A stretch of 6,380 nucleotides of DNA from Anaerolineaceae bacterium (GTDB lineage Bacteria; Chloroflexota; Anaerolineae; JAAYZQ01): positions 1-6,380 of the forward strand of contig JAAYZQ010000132.1 of NCBI GenBank assembly GCA_012514775.1, given 5' to 3'. The notes beneath the pieces were generated by a model that worked only from the letters and a program-made list of their open reading frames with translations, did no database searches and was not told where the DNA came from. A program made the position numbers and the translations under genes. Below are positions 4,775-6,380 of the stretch, piece by piece. Positions within the stretch are counted from its first letter, which is position 1, and each line of letters starts with the position of its first letter.

Positions 4775-5962
4775 ATGGGCAAATTCGAGGCATTCACCGG
4801 AGATCAAGCCTTTGCCGAAGCAATGCGCCAGATCAATCCCGACGTCGTGGCGGCCTATCCCATCACCCCCCAGACCGAGACCGTCGAGTTCTTTGCCGAC
4901 TTTGTGGCCGATGGCCTGGTGGACACCGAGTTCGTGACGGTGGAGAGCGAGCACAGCGCCATGAGCGCCTGCGTGGGAGCGTCGGCGGCCGGGGCGCGGG
5001 TCATGACGGCCACCTCGGCCAACGGCCTGGCCCTCATGTGGGAGGTCCTGTACATCGCCGCCTCCAACCGCTGCCCCATCGTCATGAGCCTCGTCAACCG
5101 GGCGCTGTCGGGGCCCATCAACATCCACTGCGACCATTCGGACGTGATGGGCATGCGCGACGCGGGCTGGATCGTCCTCTTTTCCGAGAGCGGCCAGGAG
5201 GCCTACGACAATGCCATCCAGGCGGTGCGCATCGCCGAGCACCCCGACGTCCTCCTGCCCGTGGCCGTCTGCCAGGACGGCTTTATTACGAGCCACGGCA
5301 TGGAGCGCGTCGAGATCTATGACGACGACAAGGTGCGGGCCTTTGCCGGCGCCTACCGGCCCCGGTGGCCGCTGCTGGACCTGGAAAAACCCAAGACCTA
5401 CGGGCCGCTGGACTTTTACGATTACTACTACGAGCACAAGCGCCAACAGGTGGAGGCCATGGCCCACGCCGAGGGCGTCATCGGCGACGTGGCCGCCGAG
5501 TTTAACGGCGCCTTTGCTGGCAACTACGGCCTGTTCGAGGCCCACTGCCTGGACGACGCCGAGGTGGCCGTGGTCGCCGTCAACTCGACGGCAGGCACGG
5601 CCCGGGTGGTGGTGGATGCGCTGCGGAGCCAGGGCCACAAGGCCGGCCTGCTGAAGCTGCGCGTCTTTCGCCCCTTCCCGGCGCGGGCGCTGGCCGAGGC
5701 GCTGGGCGGCGTGAAGGCCGTGGCGGTCATGGACCGCTCGGTGTCCTTCGGGGCGGCCGACAATGCCGGCCCCCTGTTCCTGGAGCTGGCGGCGGCGCTG
5801 GCCGTCCAGGGCGTCCGGGTGCCGGTCTGCGATTACGTCTATGGCCTGGGCGGGCGCGACATTCGCCCCTCCGAGATCGAGGGCATTTACCGCGACCTGT
5901 TCCGGGCAGCGGCGACGGGGCGCGTGGACCAGGTGGTCAACTACCTGGGCGTGAGGGAATAG
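4775..5962 (+). CDS. porA: 2-oxoacid:ferredoxin oxidoreductase, alpha subunit
   Basis: 395 residues, the normal size for PorA. Domain I (about 1-230) has [13 protein letters not shown] (26-38), with the conserved Thr of the YPITP motif; [15 protein letters not shown] (56-70), where E58 is the expected partner of the thiamine aminopyrimidine ring; [13 protein letters not shown] (78-90); and [16 protein letters not shown] (108-123), where R109 is the expected binder of the substrate carboxylate. Domain II (about 260-395) has KLRVFRPFP (294-302), [17 protein letters not shown] (318-334) and [13 protein letters not shown] (356-368). These are alpha-subunit signatures for pyruvate-type enzymes, although close paralogues act on branched 2-oxoacids. 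ATG 4775 lies 7 nt after AAGGAG. porB follows 8 nt after the stop. Phe is coded TTT in 10 of 19 cases, out of line with the strong C preference elsewhere. Confidence 0.94.
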   Translation: MGKFEAFTGDQAFAEAMRQINPDVVAAYPITPQTETVEFFADFVADGLVDTEFVTVESEHSAMSACVGASAAGARVMTATSANGLALMWEVLYIAASNRCPIVMSLVNRALSGPINIHCDHSDVMGMRDAGWIVLFSESGQEAYDNAIQAVRIAEHPDVLLPVAVCQDGFITSHGMERVEIYDDDKVRAFAGAYRPRWPLLDLEKPKTYGPLDFYDYYYEHKRQQVEAMAHAEGVIGDVAAEFNGAFAGNYGLFEAHCLDDAEVAVVAVNSTAGTARVVVDALRSQGHKAGLLKLRVFRPFPARALAEALGGVKAVAVMDRSVSFGAADNAGPLFLELAAALAVQGVRVPVCDYVYGLGGRDIRPSEIEGIYRDLFRAAATGRVDQVVNYLGVRE

Positions 5963-5970
5963 GAGGCACC

Positions 5971-6380
5971 ATGGCGACGAAACTGGTTCCCAAGGAATTG
6001 GCCAGGCGGCCCGAGCGGCTGGCCCCCGGCCACCGGCTGTGCGCCGGCTGCGGAGCATCCATCGTGGTGCGCCAGGTGCTGGCCGCCATCGACCAACCGG
6101 TGGTCGTGGCCAACGCCACCGGCTGCCTGGAGGTGGCGACCTCGATCTATCCCTACACGGCCTGGCGCGTGCCCTGGATCCACAACGCCTTCGAGAACGC
6201 GGCGGCGACCATCAGCGGCGTCGAGGCCGCCTACCGCAGCCTGGTGCGCCAGAACAAGCTGCCCGAGCAGGACGTCCGCTTCCTGGCCTTTGGCGGTGAT
6301 GGCGGCACCTACGACATCGGCCTGCAGTCGCTGTCGGGCGCCGCGGAGCGCGGCCACCAATTTTTGTATGTATGTTATGA
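5971..6380 (+). CDS. porB: 2-oxoacid:ferredoxin oxidoreductase, beta subunit (3' partial, runs off window)
   Basis: The first 136 residues are visible and the frame is open at the right edge; PorB is usually about 290-320 residues, so over half is missing. [10 protein letters not shown] (21-30) gives C24 and C27, and C52 lies in NATGCLEV (48-55); these match three of the four Cys that hold the [4Fe-4S] cluster of PorB, with the fourth expected beyond the edge. [15 protein letters not shown] (65-79) is conserved, and [18 protein letters not shown] (107-124) holds the GDG (109-111) start of the thiamine diphosphate/Mg motif. The last codons read FLYVCY, which the family continues as DNEAYMNTG. 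ATG 5971 follows AGGAGG (5961-5966), overlapping the porA stop. Oddity: the last seven codons are abruptly A/T-rich (see findings). Confidence 0.93.
   Translation, partial: MATKLVPKELARRPERLAPGHRLCAGCGASIVVRQVLAAIDQPVVVANATGCLEVATSIYPYTAWRVPWIHNAFENAAATISGVEAAYRSLVRQNKLPEQDVRFLAFGGDGGTYDIGLQSLSGAAERGHQFLYVCY

Noticed and set aside
399..5962. TGA reassigned to an amino acid, suggested by the lack of TGA stops
   Set aside because: No in-frame TGA occurs within any of the genes, and all have normal family lengths under the standard code. TGA is merely unused as a stop here.
4673..6058. 461-residue antisense reading frame over porD, porA and porB
   Set aside because: Shadow of the por genes; the sense frames carry catalytic and Fe-S motifs.

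Overview
GC-rich bacterial DNA with dense, mostly co-directional coding on the + strand and good Shine-Dalgarno sites ahead of nearly every gene. There are no RNA genes, no transposase and no CRISPR array. The gene set fits a GC-rich anaerobe or facultative bacterium: a bacterial SUI1/YciH protein, a stand-alone E2-type acyltransferase, and a four-subunit 2-oxoacid:ferredoxin oxidoreductase. Chloroflexota (Anaerolineae/Caldilineae-like) is my best guess, but it is an inference from gene content and style, not proof.

Layout. 1-139: C-terminal tail of an upstream gene. 140-398: non-coding, with two tandem copies of a 49-bp palindromic repeat, the first nested inside a ~101-bp imperfect hairpin, then a good sigma70-type promoter. 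399-653: yciH/SUI1-like translation factor, followed by a rho-independent terminator (721-747). 797-2609: probable extended -10 promoter, then an ABC exporter ATPase and its ABC-2 permease, overlapping by 17 nt. 2610-2675: a short gap with a 24-bp perfect palindrome. 2676-3539: an E2-like (CAT-fold) acyltransferase without lipoyl domain. 3540-3836: non-coding, with a 26-bp perfect palindrome (probable terminator), a third, mosaic copy of the palindromic repeat, and the promoter/leader of the next operon. 3837-6380: a tight porC-porD-porA-porB operon (gaps of 10, 4 and 8 nt), with porB running off the right edge.

How the genes work together. The Por subunits form one enzyme. Alpha and beta carry the thiamine diphosphate active site, delta is a 2[4Fe-4S] ferredoxin-like electron conduit, and gamma completes the core. 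It oxidatively decarboxylates a 2-oxoacid (pyruvate most likely) to acyl-CoA and reduced ferredoxin. The neighbouring E2-like protein belongs to an acyl-CoA-using fold family, so a metabolic link is possible but unproven. The ABC exporter and YciH look like separate transcription units.

The least explained material is the palindromic repeat family in both intergenic regions. It shares a conserved hairpin core but is rearranged in a modular way between copies. Other oddities: all eight visible stop codons are TAG, unusual for GC-rich DNA, and porB ends in an abrupt run of A/T-rich codons at the window edge.
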